Shown one piece after another: positions 17,865 to 25,825 of a stretch of 64,000 nucleotides of DNA. This stretch comes from Clostridiales bacterium (lineage in GTDB: Bacteria > Bacillota > Clostridia > Saccharofermentanales > Saccharofermentanaceae), in contig JAFWLP010000052.1 in the NCBI GenBank assembly GCA_017511005.1, forward strand, positions 19,262-83,261, in the 5' to 3' direction. The position numbers and the translations under genes were made by a program. The first letter of the stretch is position 1. Every line of letters begins with the position of its first letter. The notes beneath the pieces were generated by a model. That model saw only the letters and a program-made list of their open reading frames with translations. It ran no database searches and was not told the DNA's origin.

Positions 17865-18893
17865 CTACGCAGAGTACTTTTCAGAAGTTCCGCTCTCACA
17901 TATCTCAAGTATCACACCGCGGACAAAGGCATATCCTTTGAGCTCTTCCAGGGCTTCCTTGCCGGTCTCGCCGGAATTCTCAGGTATTATAACAGTAAGA
18001 TGTCTGGAATCAACATGGTCGACAGTGTACGTCTGACCGTCTATAACGGCCGACTGGGGCTCAAACTCGCTCAGCAGATTGATATCATCCCTTATCTCCT
18101 TCCAGATGTTTGAGACACTCTGGTAGTATGGAGAAGTGAGATCGATGCTCCTTATGGCGGTGACCGTACCTCCATCGGCTGAATCGATCACGGGAAAAGT
18201 CTTCGGAAGATTGGCTCCGAACCGTTCCCTGAACGCTTCGCCACGCTCGAAATTACCCAATGACCAGATATCATCCTTTTCCTCTTCTTTCTCTTTATCA
18301 GCCTGACCGCCTTCCGGCTTGGACTGGAGCATCAGGACTGGATCGCCGTACAGAGGGATAACAGAATAGATACTCCTGCTCTTTCTGCCTGCGATAGTCA
18401 CCACGGAGTATTCGGTTGTGACTTCTATTATGTGATGTCTGTCATTAACCGCGAAAAAGACCTCGATGTCATCCGGCACAAAGAAATCCGATCCGCCGTT
18501 ACGCTCGATGCAGCACTGTCTTATCTGATCCTCCATCGTATGTGAGAATACGCCCTGAAGGATGAGTTCTTTTATGGTATGACCGGACGCACTGTCTATG
18601 CCCAGAGCCGCCGATGAGACTTTGGAAATGACTTCGGCACCTTTGGTGTCTCCGATTCCGAGATCCGGGAAAGCGTTTACCGCTGCTGACAAAAAGTCCG
18701 ATGCCGGAACCGAGACCGGATACAGCAGAGACATCTTCTCGCAGGTCTGTTCAACCGACCTTCTCATAAGGATATCCGTCCGGTAGAGATCGATCGCACT
18801 GACGACGGATGCAATGAAGACAAGGGCGATCGTAAATGCTATTGCCGCCTCGAGCGCGACCTGTCCGTGCCTGTTGTTCCTTTTGTTTTTCAT
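17865..18893 (-). CDS. TadE-like pseudopilin-type membrane protein
   Basis: 342 residues. The N-terminus MKNKRNNRHGQVALEAA is a class III prepilin/TadE-like signal (Gly-Gln-Val-Ala-Leu-Glu: processing Gly with Glu five residues on), followed by one hydrophobic helix and a long extracellular part. ATG at 18893 has GGAGG nine bases upstream and overlaps the stop of the preceding gene. It is the last of three similar genes; no TadA ATPase, TadBC or prepilin peptidase is in the window. Confidence 0.65.
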   Translation of the reverse strand: MKNKRNNRHGQVALEAAIAFTIALVFIASVVSAIDLYRTDILMRRSVEQTCEKMSLLYPVSVPASDFLSAAVNAFPDLGIGDTKGAEVISKVSSAALGIDSASGHTIKELILQGVFSHTMEDQIRQCCIERNGGSDFFVPDDIEVFFAVNDRHHIIEVTTEYSVVTIAGRKSRSIYSVIPLYGDPVLMLQSKPEGGQADKEKEEEKDDIWSLGNFERGEAFRERFGANLPKTFPVIDSADGGTVTAIRSIDLTSPYYQSVSNIWKEIRDDINLLSEFEPQSAVIDGQTYTVDHVDSRHLTVIIPENSGETGKEALEELKGYAFVRGVILEICESGTSEKYSA

Positions 18894-18910
18894 GGCAAAG
18901 CACCTCCCTG

Positions 18911-20272
18911 TCATTCATACATCCGGTATGACTTCTCCACGGAATACGTTTCTCCCCTGAAATCGGCTTCAAGGCTTATTCCCTTGTACAGTTTTCCGTA
19001 ATCCCTGGTCAGGATCTCATGAGATCTTTCCAGCAGTTCGTCCGCAGGTGTCAGAAGACTGAACAGATAAAGGAAGTCCCTGTAGCTGTATGTAACCATA
19101 TTCACATCTTCATATCCGAAGATAACGACTCTCTTCCCCTTTGTTACCGTCAGGAAATCCTTCATTGACTGGACTATCGCGCAATAGTATGTAAGGCCTG
19201 CGGCGATCAGGCGGGGATCGATATTGACGGTTCCCTCACTGACGGCAAGGATTATCGCCGAGATGATCTCTCCCAGCACTTCCATGGTGTTCCTGAACTT
19301 CTCGTCAGCATAGTCTTTAAGCATGTTGGAGACTATAAGGACCTGCACAGTAAGGAATTCGATCTTCACACGCCCCGCGACGCCTTCAAGTCCGGTAATT
19401 ATGTATTCGGAATCAGACTGCTTATTCCCGTGGATCGCCTTGAATTCCGTTCCCGTTATCGATGCATCACCGTCCGGCGGGAACCAGCAGTCGAAGTTAT
19501 GAGAACAATAATGCGAGATATTGATCTTTGACAGTGCTGGATCCGACTTGTCAGACACGATATCCACGGTCTTCTCGAGCATCGACATTGTATTGAGCAG
19601 GGCATCCCAGTCAGCCACGTCGAGATCGATGTCAAGTTCGAAGTCCTTTATCACGTCCTTGTAATCAGACCTTATGGAATCTATATCGGCAGCCTCCTCG
19701 ATGATGTCATCGATATTGAGAAGATCATCTGCCTTGCCGATCCATTCCTCTGCCGATTCCGAACCCTTGATGATCTGTGATAGGTAACCTGCGGCAGGAC
19801 TGCGCATAAACTGGCCGACTTTTTGCATTATCCCCTTATCGTCAAGTTCAAGAAGGAATTCCGCATAACCTTCAACGACAGTCTTTGCGCTTATTCCGGT
19901 GCCTCTGTACCAGTAATATGAGTTGATCGCCGTCCTGAGGTCTTCTGCCGTAAACCTGTATGACGATGAGACATACAGTACTGAACCGGCATCAAGCCCG
20001 TTTATCTCCAATGCCCTGTTGAAGCATGTGTCATCGACTTCATCGAGCGAAAACGCATAAATTCCGTAAACATCAAAGAGCTGTCTGTTGTAATCACTCA
20101 GGATGGTATCGATCTGTGTCTTAAGCGCCGTATTCACGCTCAGCGCATAATCCAGATTCCAGACAAACGCCACAAACGTGCATTCAACAAGGATCAGTGC
20201 CGACATGATCAGGGCGAGAAACAGTGATGACGCCCCGTGTTTTGTTCTGTGCTGCTTATTAACCTTCTTCAT
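18911..20272 (-). CDS. TadG-like membrane-anchored protein
   Basis: 453 residues. A basic N-terminus (MKKVNKQHRTKHGASSLFLA), a hydrophobic helix and then a long exported domain beginning with ALKTQIDTILSDYNRQLFDVYGIYAF, typical of TadG-like/pilus-assembly proteins where the helix precedes a coil. The start at 20272 is six bases after GGAGG and overlaps the preceding gene by 14 bases; the longer open frame to 20482 is not supported. Middle gene of the pseudopilin cluster. Confidence 0.65.
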   Translation of the reverse strand: MKKVNKQHRTKHGASSLFLALIMSALILVECTFVAFVWNLDYALSVNTALKTQIDTILSDYNRQLFDVYGIYAFSLDEVDDTCFNRALEINGLDAGSVLYVSSSYRFTAEDLRTAINSYYWYRGTGISAKTVVEGYAEFLLELDDKGIMQKVGQFMRSPAAGYLSQIIKGSESAEEWIGKADDLLNIDDIIEEAADIDSIRSDYKDVIKDFELDIDLDVADWDALLNTMSMLEKTVDIVSDKSDPALSKINISHYCSHNFDCWFPPDGDASITGTEFKAIHGNKQSDSEYIITGLEGVAGRVKIEFLTVQVLIVSNMLKDYADEKFRNTMEVLGEIISAIILAVSEGTVNIDPRLIAAGLTYYCAIVQSMKDFLTVTKGKRVVIFGYEDVNMVTYSYRDFLYLFSLLTPADELLERSHEILTRDYGKLYKGISLEADFRGETYSVEKSYRMYE

Positions 20273-20561
20273 CTCCACCCTCCTGCGACAGATCGAAAAC
20301 GGACCCGTATAAGAGCCTGAAGTTGTCCGAGACACCTGAAAGATACGTGCACAGCTTCTCGGGAGAGGCATCGTAGCAGACGGCACCGCCGACATAATTC
20401 CTGTATGCGATCTCCCTGTCAAGTTCCATGAAAAACAGTTCATTTCCGCCGTCCCTGGCACATTCGAAGCTGTCCAGGGCAATTGCTTCAGGTCCGGTGA
20501 TCATGAACGAGAGCATGATAAGTATCAGAGAAAAAACGATCGCAGATTCAAGAGTTGACAT
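20259..20561 (-). CDS. Small TadE/prepilin-like protein
   Basis: 100 residues. The N-terminus MSTLESAIVFSLILIMLSF places a Glu at position 5 of a hydrophobic helix, as in mature type IV/Tad pilins, with almost no leader. A short polar domain with two Cys follows. A strong AAGGAGG site precedes the ATG. First gene of a three-gene cluster that begins about 120 bases after the pheT terminator. Confidence 0.6.
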   Translation of the reverse strand: MSTLESAIVFSLILIMLSFMITGPEAIALDSFECARDGGNELFFMELDREIAYRNYVGGAVCYDASPEKLCTYLSGVSDNFRLLYGSVFDLSQEGGDEEG

Positions 20562-20683
20562 ATGGAACCTCCTTTCAGTTAAAACGAAGCATGATGAAGG
20601 GCATATTTCTTTCGGGTTATCTTACAGTCAAAAAGGATTTGATATTCCATACAAAACTCTGCAAAATCGACAAAGACCGACAA

Positions 20684-20710
20684 AGAAAAACGCCCGGGAT
20701 CCCGGGCGTT
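20684..20710 (-). terminator. Rho-independent terminator after pheT
   Basis: AACGCCCGGG and CCCGGGCGTT form a perfect palindrome around a GATC turn, followed on the minus strand by five T. It lies about 100 bases past the pheT stop and ends the pheST operon. Confidence 0.85.
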
Positions 20711-20811
20711 AAAAATGCTTTAAAGCACTGTATTCATTATGTCTCAGGGCGTCTGCCCCATTTACGGTCTCTTTATAATCTTATTAATCCGGTTCAGACC
20801 GTTTTCCGGGG

Positions 20812-23229
20812 TCATGCGCGGAGAGTGATACCGTATTTTTCCTTGAGATTGCCAAGGATCGTATTTACGAATCCGTCGATAACCTCAGGCGTGAACTCCT
20901 CGTCCTTCGGTGTGAACACGACACTGAAGGCAAGGCTCTTCTTGTTGAGTCCGAGCTGGATGCCCTCGTAGATGTCGAAGAGATCGATCTTGGAGATAAA
21001 TTCACAGGAAGCCTTTATCTCCTTCTCGACGGCAGCACAGGTGATATCCTTGTCCATAACAAAGCAGAAGTCACGCTTCTCTTCAAGGAACTTCGGAAGC
21101 GGAATGAACTTTCTTTCCTTGCCGTAGTACTTGCTCAGGATCCTGAGATCGATCTCTGCAACATAAGCCGGAACTCTCATGTCGAGATCATCACAGATCT
21201 CGTAAAGGACCTGACCCAGATATCCGACTTCCTCACCGTTACAGATGACCTTCGCGGTTCTGCCGGGGTGAAGGAATGACTTGGAATCCTTCAAGTAATC
21301 GAACTCAACGTCCAAAGAACCGGCGATCACGTCAACAAGGCCTTTAAGGGAGTAGAAATCCTCGTCCTCACCGAAAACACCGATGCAGATCGTCTCGCGC
21401 TCATCAGGATATTCCGTAAGGGGCAGGCTCTTGGGAATGAACTTGTTGCCCATCTCATAGATGCGGCCTGATAAGATGCCGTTCTTCTGGTTTCTTGCCA
21501 TAGCCTTGATCATCTGGGGCGCAAGCGTAGTACGCATGAGAGACAGATCGATGTTGATGGGATTCATGATCCTGATCGCGAATCTCTCGGGAGCATCCTC
21601 AGGAAGCTTCAGAAGATCGAAGTCAGATGGCGAGAAGAACGAATAATGTACGCCCTCGTTCGCGCCTGCCGCACAGAGATCCCTCTTGATCTTGAGTTCC
21701 GAACGCTGCTTAAGGTTATAGCCGCCGGAAGTTACTTTTGCCGTGGGGATGAATGTAGGCACGATGTGATCGTAACCGTACAAGCGGATTACTTCTTCAG
21801 CAACATCCTGATAGGATTCCATGTCAACACGGTAGCCGGGAATGGAGATCGTGAGCTCGTCGCCGTTAAGTTCAGGCGCGAAGCTGAGGTTGGTAAGAAT
21901 GCGTACGATGTCCTCATCGGGAACCGTGATTCCCAGTACGCCGTTTACCTTCTTAACGCTGACAGTCAGCTTTCTGGGCTCGATCGAATTGCCTGTGTTG
22001 ACATCGAAAGAAGTCCTGCTGACCTTGCCGCAGCCGAGTTCTTCGATAAGGTGGAGAGCTCTCTTCATTGCCATTACAGTTGTGTATTCATCAACACCCT
22101 TGGAGAATCTCATTGAAGAATCAGATACCTGGCCCAGAGCCTTGGAACTCTTGCGGATGTTGTCGTGAGCGAACTTTGCAGCTTCGAACATGACTGCGTT
22201 TGTGGAATCCAGTATCTCTGAATTGAGACCGCCCATGATGCCCGCCAGTGCAACAGGCTTTTTGCCGTCGCAGATTACGAGATTATCCGGTGTAAGAGAG
22301 AATTCCTTCTCGTCCAAAGTAACGATCTTCTCACCTTCTCCGGCACGGCGTACGTGGATCTCACCGCCTTCAAGATAATTGAAATCAAACGCGTGCATCG
22401 GCTGGCCGAGCTCGTAAAGAACATAGTTTGTGATATCGACCACATTGGAGATCGCTGAGCAGCCTACGAGCGCAAGACGGCGCTTCATCCATGCAGGTGA
22501 CCCGGCGATGGTAACGTCTGATACATAATGTCCGATGTATCTCGGGCAAAGATCAGGTGCTGATACGCGGATATTGAAATCGATCGCGACATCGCTCTCC
22601 GTGTAGTCCAGAGCAGGCTCCTTAACGGGCTTGCCGAGTACTGCGGCCACTTCTCTTGCGATACCGAAGATGGACTGGCAGTCAGGCCTGTTTGCCGTGA
22701 TAGAAACGTCAAAAATATAATCGTCCAGACCGAGTATCGGCTTGACGTCAGCGCCCGGAACCGAGTCTTCGGGAAGAACGAGAAGTCCGTTGTAGCCTGC
22801 ACCGGGGAACATGTCCTCCGTAACGCCGATCTCAACACCTGAGCAGAGCATACCGTAAGAATCGTAACCTCTGAGCTTGCCCTGGCCGATGGTCATGAGA
22901 CCTTCAACGGTCTTATGATCCTTTGCTGTTGCGTAGACCTGTGCGCCTATCAGGGCAAGAGGATACTTGCCACCTGCGGCAACGTTATCAGCGCCGCAGC
23001 AGATCTGGAGAACACCGTTCTCACCGGCATCCACAGTGCAAAGGTGAAGGTGTGTGCCTTCTATGACTTCGCAAGTCTTGACTTCGCCGACAACGACCTT
23101 TGAAATGTCCTTGCCTACTTCGTATTTTTCCTCTACTTCGAAGCCGCAGCTGAAGAGCTTGTTTTCGAGCTCATCAGGTGTGACATCAATATCAACATAA
23201 TCTTTAAGCCAGCTTAATGGTACTAACAT
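20812..23229 (-). CDS. pheT: Phenylalanyl-tRNA synthetase beta subunit
   Basis: 805 residues, full length. Structural and tRNA-recognition subunit of the alpha2-beta2 enzyme. Order: an N-terminal tRNA-binding OB domain (about 40-150), B3/B4 editing domain (region of ANRPDCQSIFGIAREVAAVLG), B5 (GYRVDMESYQDVAEEVIRLYGYD), the catalytic-like core and a C-terminal anticodon-binding ferredoxin fold (FPxR-like segment FLEEKRDFCFVMD). It follows pheS by 18 bases with AAGGGAGG before ATG, under T-box control. Confidence 0.97.
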   Translation of the reverse strand: MLVPLSWLKDYVDIDVTPDELENKLFSCGFEVEEKYEVGKDISKVVVGEVKTCEVIEGTHLHLCTVDAGENGVLQICCGADNVAAGGKYPLALIGAQVYATAKDHKTVEGLMTIGQGKLRGYDSYGMLCSGVEIGVTEDMFPGAGYNGLLVLPEDSVPGADVKPILGLDDYIFDVSITANRPDCQSIFGIAREVAAVLGKPVKEPALDYTESDVAIDFNIRVSAPDLCPRYIGHYVSDVTIAGSPAWMKRRLALVGCSAISNVVDITNYVLYELGQPMHAFDFNYLEGGEIHVRRAGEGEKIVTLDEKEFSLTPDNLVICDGKKPVALAGIMGGLNSEILDSTNAVMFEAAKFAHDNIRKSSKALGQVSDSSMRFSKGVDEYTTVMAMKRALHLIEELGCGKVSRTSFDVNTGNSIEPRKLTVSVKKVNGVLGITVPDEDIVRILTNLSFAPELNGDELTISIPGYRVDMESYQDVAEEVIRLYGYDHIVPTFIPTAKVTSGGYNLKQRSELKIKRDLCAAGANEGVHYSFFSPSDFDLLKLPEDAPERFAIRIMNPINIDLSLMRTTLAPQMIKAMARNQKNGILSGRIYEMGNKFIPKSLPLTEYPDERETICIGVFGEDEDFYSLKGLVDVIAGSLDVEFDYLKDSKSFLHPGRTAKVICNGEEVGYLGQVLYEICDDLDMRVPAYVAEIDLRILSKYYGKERKFIPLPKFLEEKRDFCFVMDKDITCAAVEKEIKASCEFISKIDLFDIYEGIQLGLNKKSLAFSVVFTPKDEEFTPEVIDGFVNTILGNLKEKYGITLRA

Positions 23230-23247
23230 ATTCCTGCCTCCCTTTCC

Positions 23248-24291
23248 TTAGTCATCGATCTGTTCAAGCACACGGAGATCAGACTCAAACAGGAGCTTGA
23301 TGTTGTTGATTCCGTACTTGAGCATGGCAATACGATCGATTCCGATTCCGAAAGCCAGACCGCTGTATTTGTCGCTGTCTATACCGCAGCCTTCAAGAAC
23401 CTTCTTGTTAACCACGCCCGCACCGAGCACTTCGATCCAGCCTGTTCCCTTGCAGAGCTTGCATCCCTTGCCGCCGCACTGGAAGCAGGAAACGTCAACC
23501 TCCACGGAAGGCTCCGTGAACGGGAAATAAGAAGGTCTCAAGCGTGTTCTAGTCTCTTCGCCGAAGATCTTCTTGACGAATACGTCGAGCATTCCCTGGA
23601 GGTCGCAGAGCGTTATGCCTTCATCCACAACGAGTCCCTCCATCTGGGAGAACATCGGTGAATGTGTGGCGTCGTCATCGGATCTGAAGACCTTACCTGG
23701 TGAGATGATCTTAATTGGCGGCTGCTGTGCTTCCATGACGTGGACCTGACCTGCGGAAGTCTGTGTTCTCAAAAGGAACTCAGGGCTTAGATAGAATGTA
23801 TCCTGCATGTCACGTGAAGGATGGTCCTGAGGAATGTTGAGAGCCGTGAAATTATAGTGATCCGTCTCGATCTCGTTACCCTCGTAAACGGAGAAACCCA
23901 TGGAACCGAAGATGTCCACAATCTGGTTTCTTACCTGGGTATTGGGATGGAGATAACCTTTTTTGAGCTTTTTAGAAGGCAGAGTAACGTCGATCGTCTC
24001 TGCTTCATATCTTGCCTTCTGCTCCGCAGCCTTGAACTCGGCATCCAAAGCATCGAACTTCTCCGTAGCCCAGTTGCGGATCTCATTTACCATTTTACCG
24101 TAATCGGCCTTGAGTTCCTTCGGGATCTTACCCATCTCTTTCATGAGGGAACCGATCTTACCCTCTTTAGAATCCATAACGCTCTTTCTGTACTCGAAAA
24201 CGCCCTTGGAACTCTTGATCCCGGTAAGATCCGATTCGATCTTTGCTTTGATCTCTGATAACTTTGCGCTTAATTCACCAAGTTCAGCCAT
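23248..24291 (-). CDS. pheS: Phenylalanyl-tRNA synthetase alpha subunit
   Basis: 347 residues. Catalytic subunit that charges tRNA-Phe. An N-terminal coiled coil (about 1-90) precedes the class II core with [14 protein letters not shown], the motif 2 region [35 protein letters not shown] and motif 3 [18 protein letters not shown]. The core keeps a Cys-rich loop ([17 protein letters not shown]), a zinc-type insertion known in some bacterial PheS. The start at 24291 has AAGGAGG; a longer frame to 24459 runs through the T-box and is not translated. Confidence 0.96.
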   Translation of the reverse strand: MAELGELSAKLSEIKAKIESDLTGIKSSKGVFEYRKSVMDSKEGKIGSLMKEMGKIPKELKADYGKMVNEIRNWATEKFDALDAEFKAAEQKARYEAETIDVTLPSKKLKKGYLHPNTQVRNQIVDIFGSMGFSVYEGNEIETDHYNFTALNIPQDHPSRDMQDTFYLSPEFLLRTQTSAGQVHVMEAQQPPIKIISPGKVFRSDDDATHSPMFSQMEGLVVDEGITLCDLQGMLDVFVKKIFGEETRTRLRPSYFPFTEPSVEVDVSCFQCGGKGCKLCKGTGWIEVLGAGVVNKKVLEGCGIDSDKYSGLAFGIGIDRIAMLKYGINNIKLLFESDLRVLEQIDD

Positions 24292-24330
24292 GTTTTCCTC
24301 CTTGTAATCTCCGCTCTTGCTTTTCCAAAT

Positions 24331-24362
24331 AAAAAGCCCGCGGCAATCTTCATTGCCACGGG
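24331..24362 (-). terminator. Regulatory terminator of the pheS T-box
   Basis: CCCGTGGCAAT pairs with ATTGCCGCGGG around a four-base loop, then a run of T, on the minus strand. It overlaps the T-box antiterminator pairing region downstream of GGTGGTACC. Confidence 0.88.
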
Positions 24363-24603
24363 ACGAATTCGCATTATCACTGCACCTTCGCGGTACCACC
24401 CATGTTCGGGAACCACTATAGTTACCCGCTCTTGTTTCCGCGCCGTAATGCCGCGCCACACATCCGCTTAATCAGCATGAAGCCGTTTCCGCAGGAATGC
24501 TCCGGTGTTGAAATTCATCTTAATACACTTAGGATCGTGCTTTCAGCCGGTGACACGACTCTCTTTTCCTGTTATAGAAAGACTACTTACGCACCTTCAT
24601 TGC
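24331..24603 (-). ncRNA. T-box riboswitch, phenylalanine specifier, controlling pheST
   Basis: The 357-base gap between the pheS start and the MBL gene holds a T-box leader. The T-box sequence GGGTGGTACCGCG lies at 24389-24401 (minus strand). Stem I begins near 24575 with the AGAGAG-type element, and the specifier loop reads GAATTTCAACACC near 24504-24516, giving a UUC Phe codon (minus strand, 24510-24512) followed by A. Uncharged tRNA-Phe should pair with it and with the T-box bulge, favouring the antiterminator. This is a well-known arrangement for pheS in Firmicutes. Confidence 0.9.
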
Positions 24604-24610
24604 ATTGCCC

Positions 24611-24640
24611 ATTGTACATATATGATATGTAAAAAGTCAA
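24611..24640 (-). promoter_or_regulatory. Promoter of the pheS T-box leader
   Basis: TTGACT and TACAAT separated by 18 bases on the minus strand, giving a start near 24603, about 310 bases before the pheS ATG. Confidence 0.7.
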
Positions 24641-24648
24641 GCAAACCC

Positions 24649-25308
24649 TTATAACGTAAAGAACGGATTGTATTTCAGCTCATCCCCTATGGTCGAATCG
24701 GGTCCGTGACCGGGGTATATCCTCAGCTCAGGTGCCATCCTGCTTATCCGCCTGACAGAATCGGCGAGTACCCTTGATGAACCTCCGGGCAGATCGGTGC
24801 GGCCGACAGAGCCCTGAAAGACCGTATCTCCGGTAAACAGGATGTCTTCACCGCTGCTACTGCTGAGATAACAGACGCTGCCCTTTGTATGACCGGGCGT
24901 CTCCAGGACCGTTATTTCCACTCCGGCTTCACTGATTATGGAGTTTCCGTTCATGCCTGCGACATCAGTGAAGCTGAAACCGTAAGTCAGCTGCAGACCG
25001 TCCATGTATGAACAGTTCGCATATCCGTTCCCGAGAAGTGCCTTGTCATTGCTGCTGAAAAAGACTTCTGCGTCCGGATACAGTTCCATCCATTTGTCCA
25101 CGTATTTGATGTGATCGTAATGACCGTGCGTAAGCAGAATGGCTCTTACATTGCACTCCCCTTCCGCAAGCCCCCGAATGCCGCAGTAGTCTCCGGCTCT
25201 ATTGGGAGACACGGAGGGATCCACGACAAAGATACCGGCATCACCGGTCATGACATACATATTGGATTGGAAAGGTCCCAGTGGAACTGCCGTCAGCCTG
25301 CGTTCCAT
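24649..25308 (-). CDS. Metallo-beta-lactamase-fold hydrolase, glyoxalase II-like
   Basis: 219 residues. The full set of metal motifs is present: THGHYDHI (HxHxDH), TPGHTKGS, FTGDTVF and YPGHGP, with the C-terminal EL..NPFF typical of the glyoxalase II/YcbL branch that cleaves thioester substrates such as S-lactoylglutathione-like compounds. Cytosolic, with no signal sequence. It overlaps the end of the methylglyoxal-synthase-like gene by 16 bases, so they are translated together; that neighbour suggests a methylglyoxal link but substrate specificity cannot be read from the sequence. Confidence 0.9.
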   Translation of the reverse strand: MERRLTAVPLGPFQSNMYVMTGDAGIFVVDPSVSPNRAGDYCGIRGLAEGECNVRAILLTHGHYDHIKYVDKWMELYPDAEVFFSSNDKALLGNGYANCSYMDGLQLTYGFSFTDVAGMNGNSIISEAGVEITVLETPGHTKGSVCYLSSSSGEDILFTGDTVFQGSVGRTDLPGGSSRVLADSVRRISRMAPELRIYPGHGPDSTIGDELKYNPFFTL

Positions 25309-25685
25309 TCGCGGTAATCGAGCGCTCCGCTGTCAATAGCGGTAATAAGGATCTCAGCTGATGCTATGTTGGTTGCATAAGGGATCGTATTCTGGTCACA
25401 AACATCCAAAAGCTCAAAAGGATTGGATTCTCCGACCTGGCGGCCGTCCCTTAAATAGATAACGCAGTCAATGCCGTTATATTCGGCTCTGGAAGCAAGC
25501 TGTTCAAAGCCGCTTGAATAGTCAACGGAAAGACCGGAAACATCAAGATCGGCTGCTGATTTAAGAAGCTTGGCGGTGTTGTAAACAGAGATGAGCTGAT
25601 GCTTCTCAAGCAATGGCTTGTAGGCTATGCAGAAATTTACCAAAAGCTCGGTCTTCCTGTTGTCGGCCATCAAAACTATTTTCAT
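25293..25685 (-). CDS. Methylglyoxal-synthase-like (MGS fold) protein lacking active-site residues
   Basis: 130 residues, starting MKIVLMADNRK with GGGAG seven bases upstream (a longer frame reaches 25769 past the promoter). The fold and ends match MgsA (FCIAYKPLLEKHQL, and ATNIASAEILITAID with the DYREW ending). However, the GTTG phosphate loop reads VYNTAK, the GGDQQ segment reads SGFEQL, the N-terminal His is Asp, and the DPLxxxPHDPD segment is replaced by DGRQVGESNP, keeping only the Asp. So it may not make methylglyoxal. Alternatives: a regulatory MGS-fold domain, or an enzyme with another substrate. Confidence 0.75.
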   Translation of the reverse strand: MKIVLMADNRKTELLVNFCIAYKPLLEKHQLISVYNTAKLLKSAADLDVSGLSVDYSSGFEQLASRAEYNGIDCVIYLRDGRQVGESNPFELLDVCDQNTIPYATNIASAEILITAIDSGALDYREWNAG

Positions 25686-25716
25686 CCGAAATCTCCCATT
25701 AAAGCTAACTAAACAG

Positions 25717-25745
25717 ATTGTACAGTAAAATGTGCTTTCGGGCAA
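25717..25745 (-). promoter_or_regulatory. Putative promoter of the MGS-like/MBL pair
   Basis: TTGCCC and TACAAT separated by 17 bases on the minus strand, 32 bases upstream of the ATG at 25685. An AT-rich palindrome (TGATTTTTATAAAAAATCA near 25747-25765) lies just upstream and could bind a regulator. Confidence 0.6.
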
Positions 25746-25825
25746 CTGATTTTTATAAAAAATCAACAATCAGCGGTGGTTTTCTGTCACGGGGCTGTAA
25801 AATGTCATATCCGTCAGCGTGTATC

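Noticed and set aside
24292-24459. Longer pheS N-terminus through the T-box leader
   Set aside because: The bases form the T-box terminator and antiterminator; the start at 24291 has a perfect AAGGAGG.
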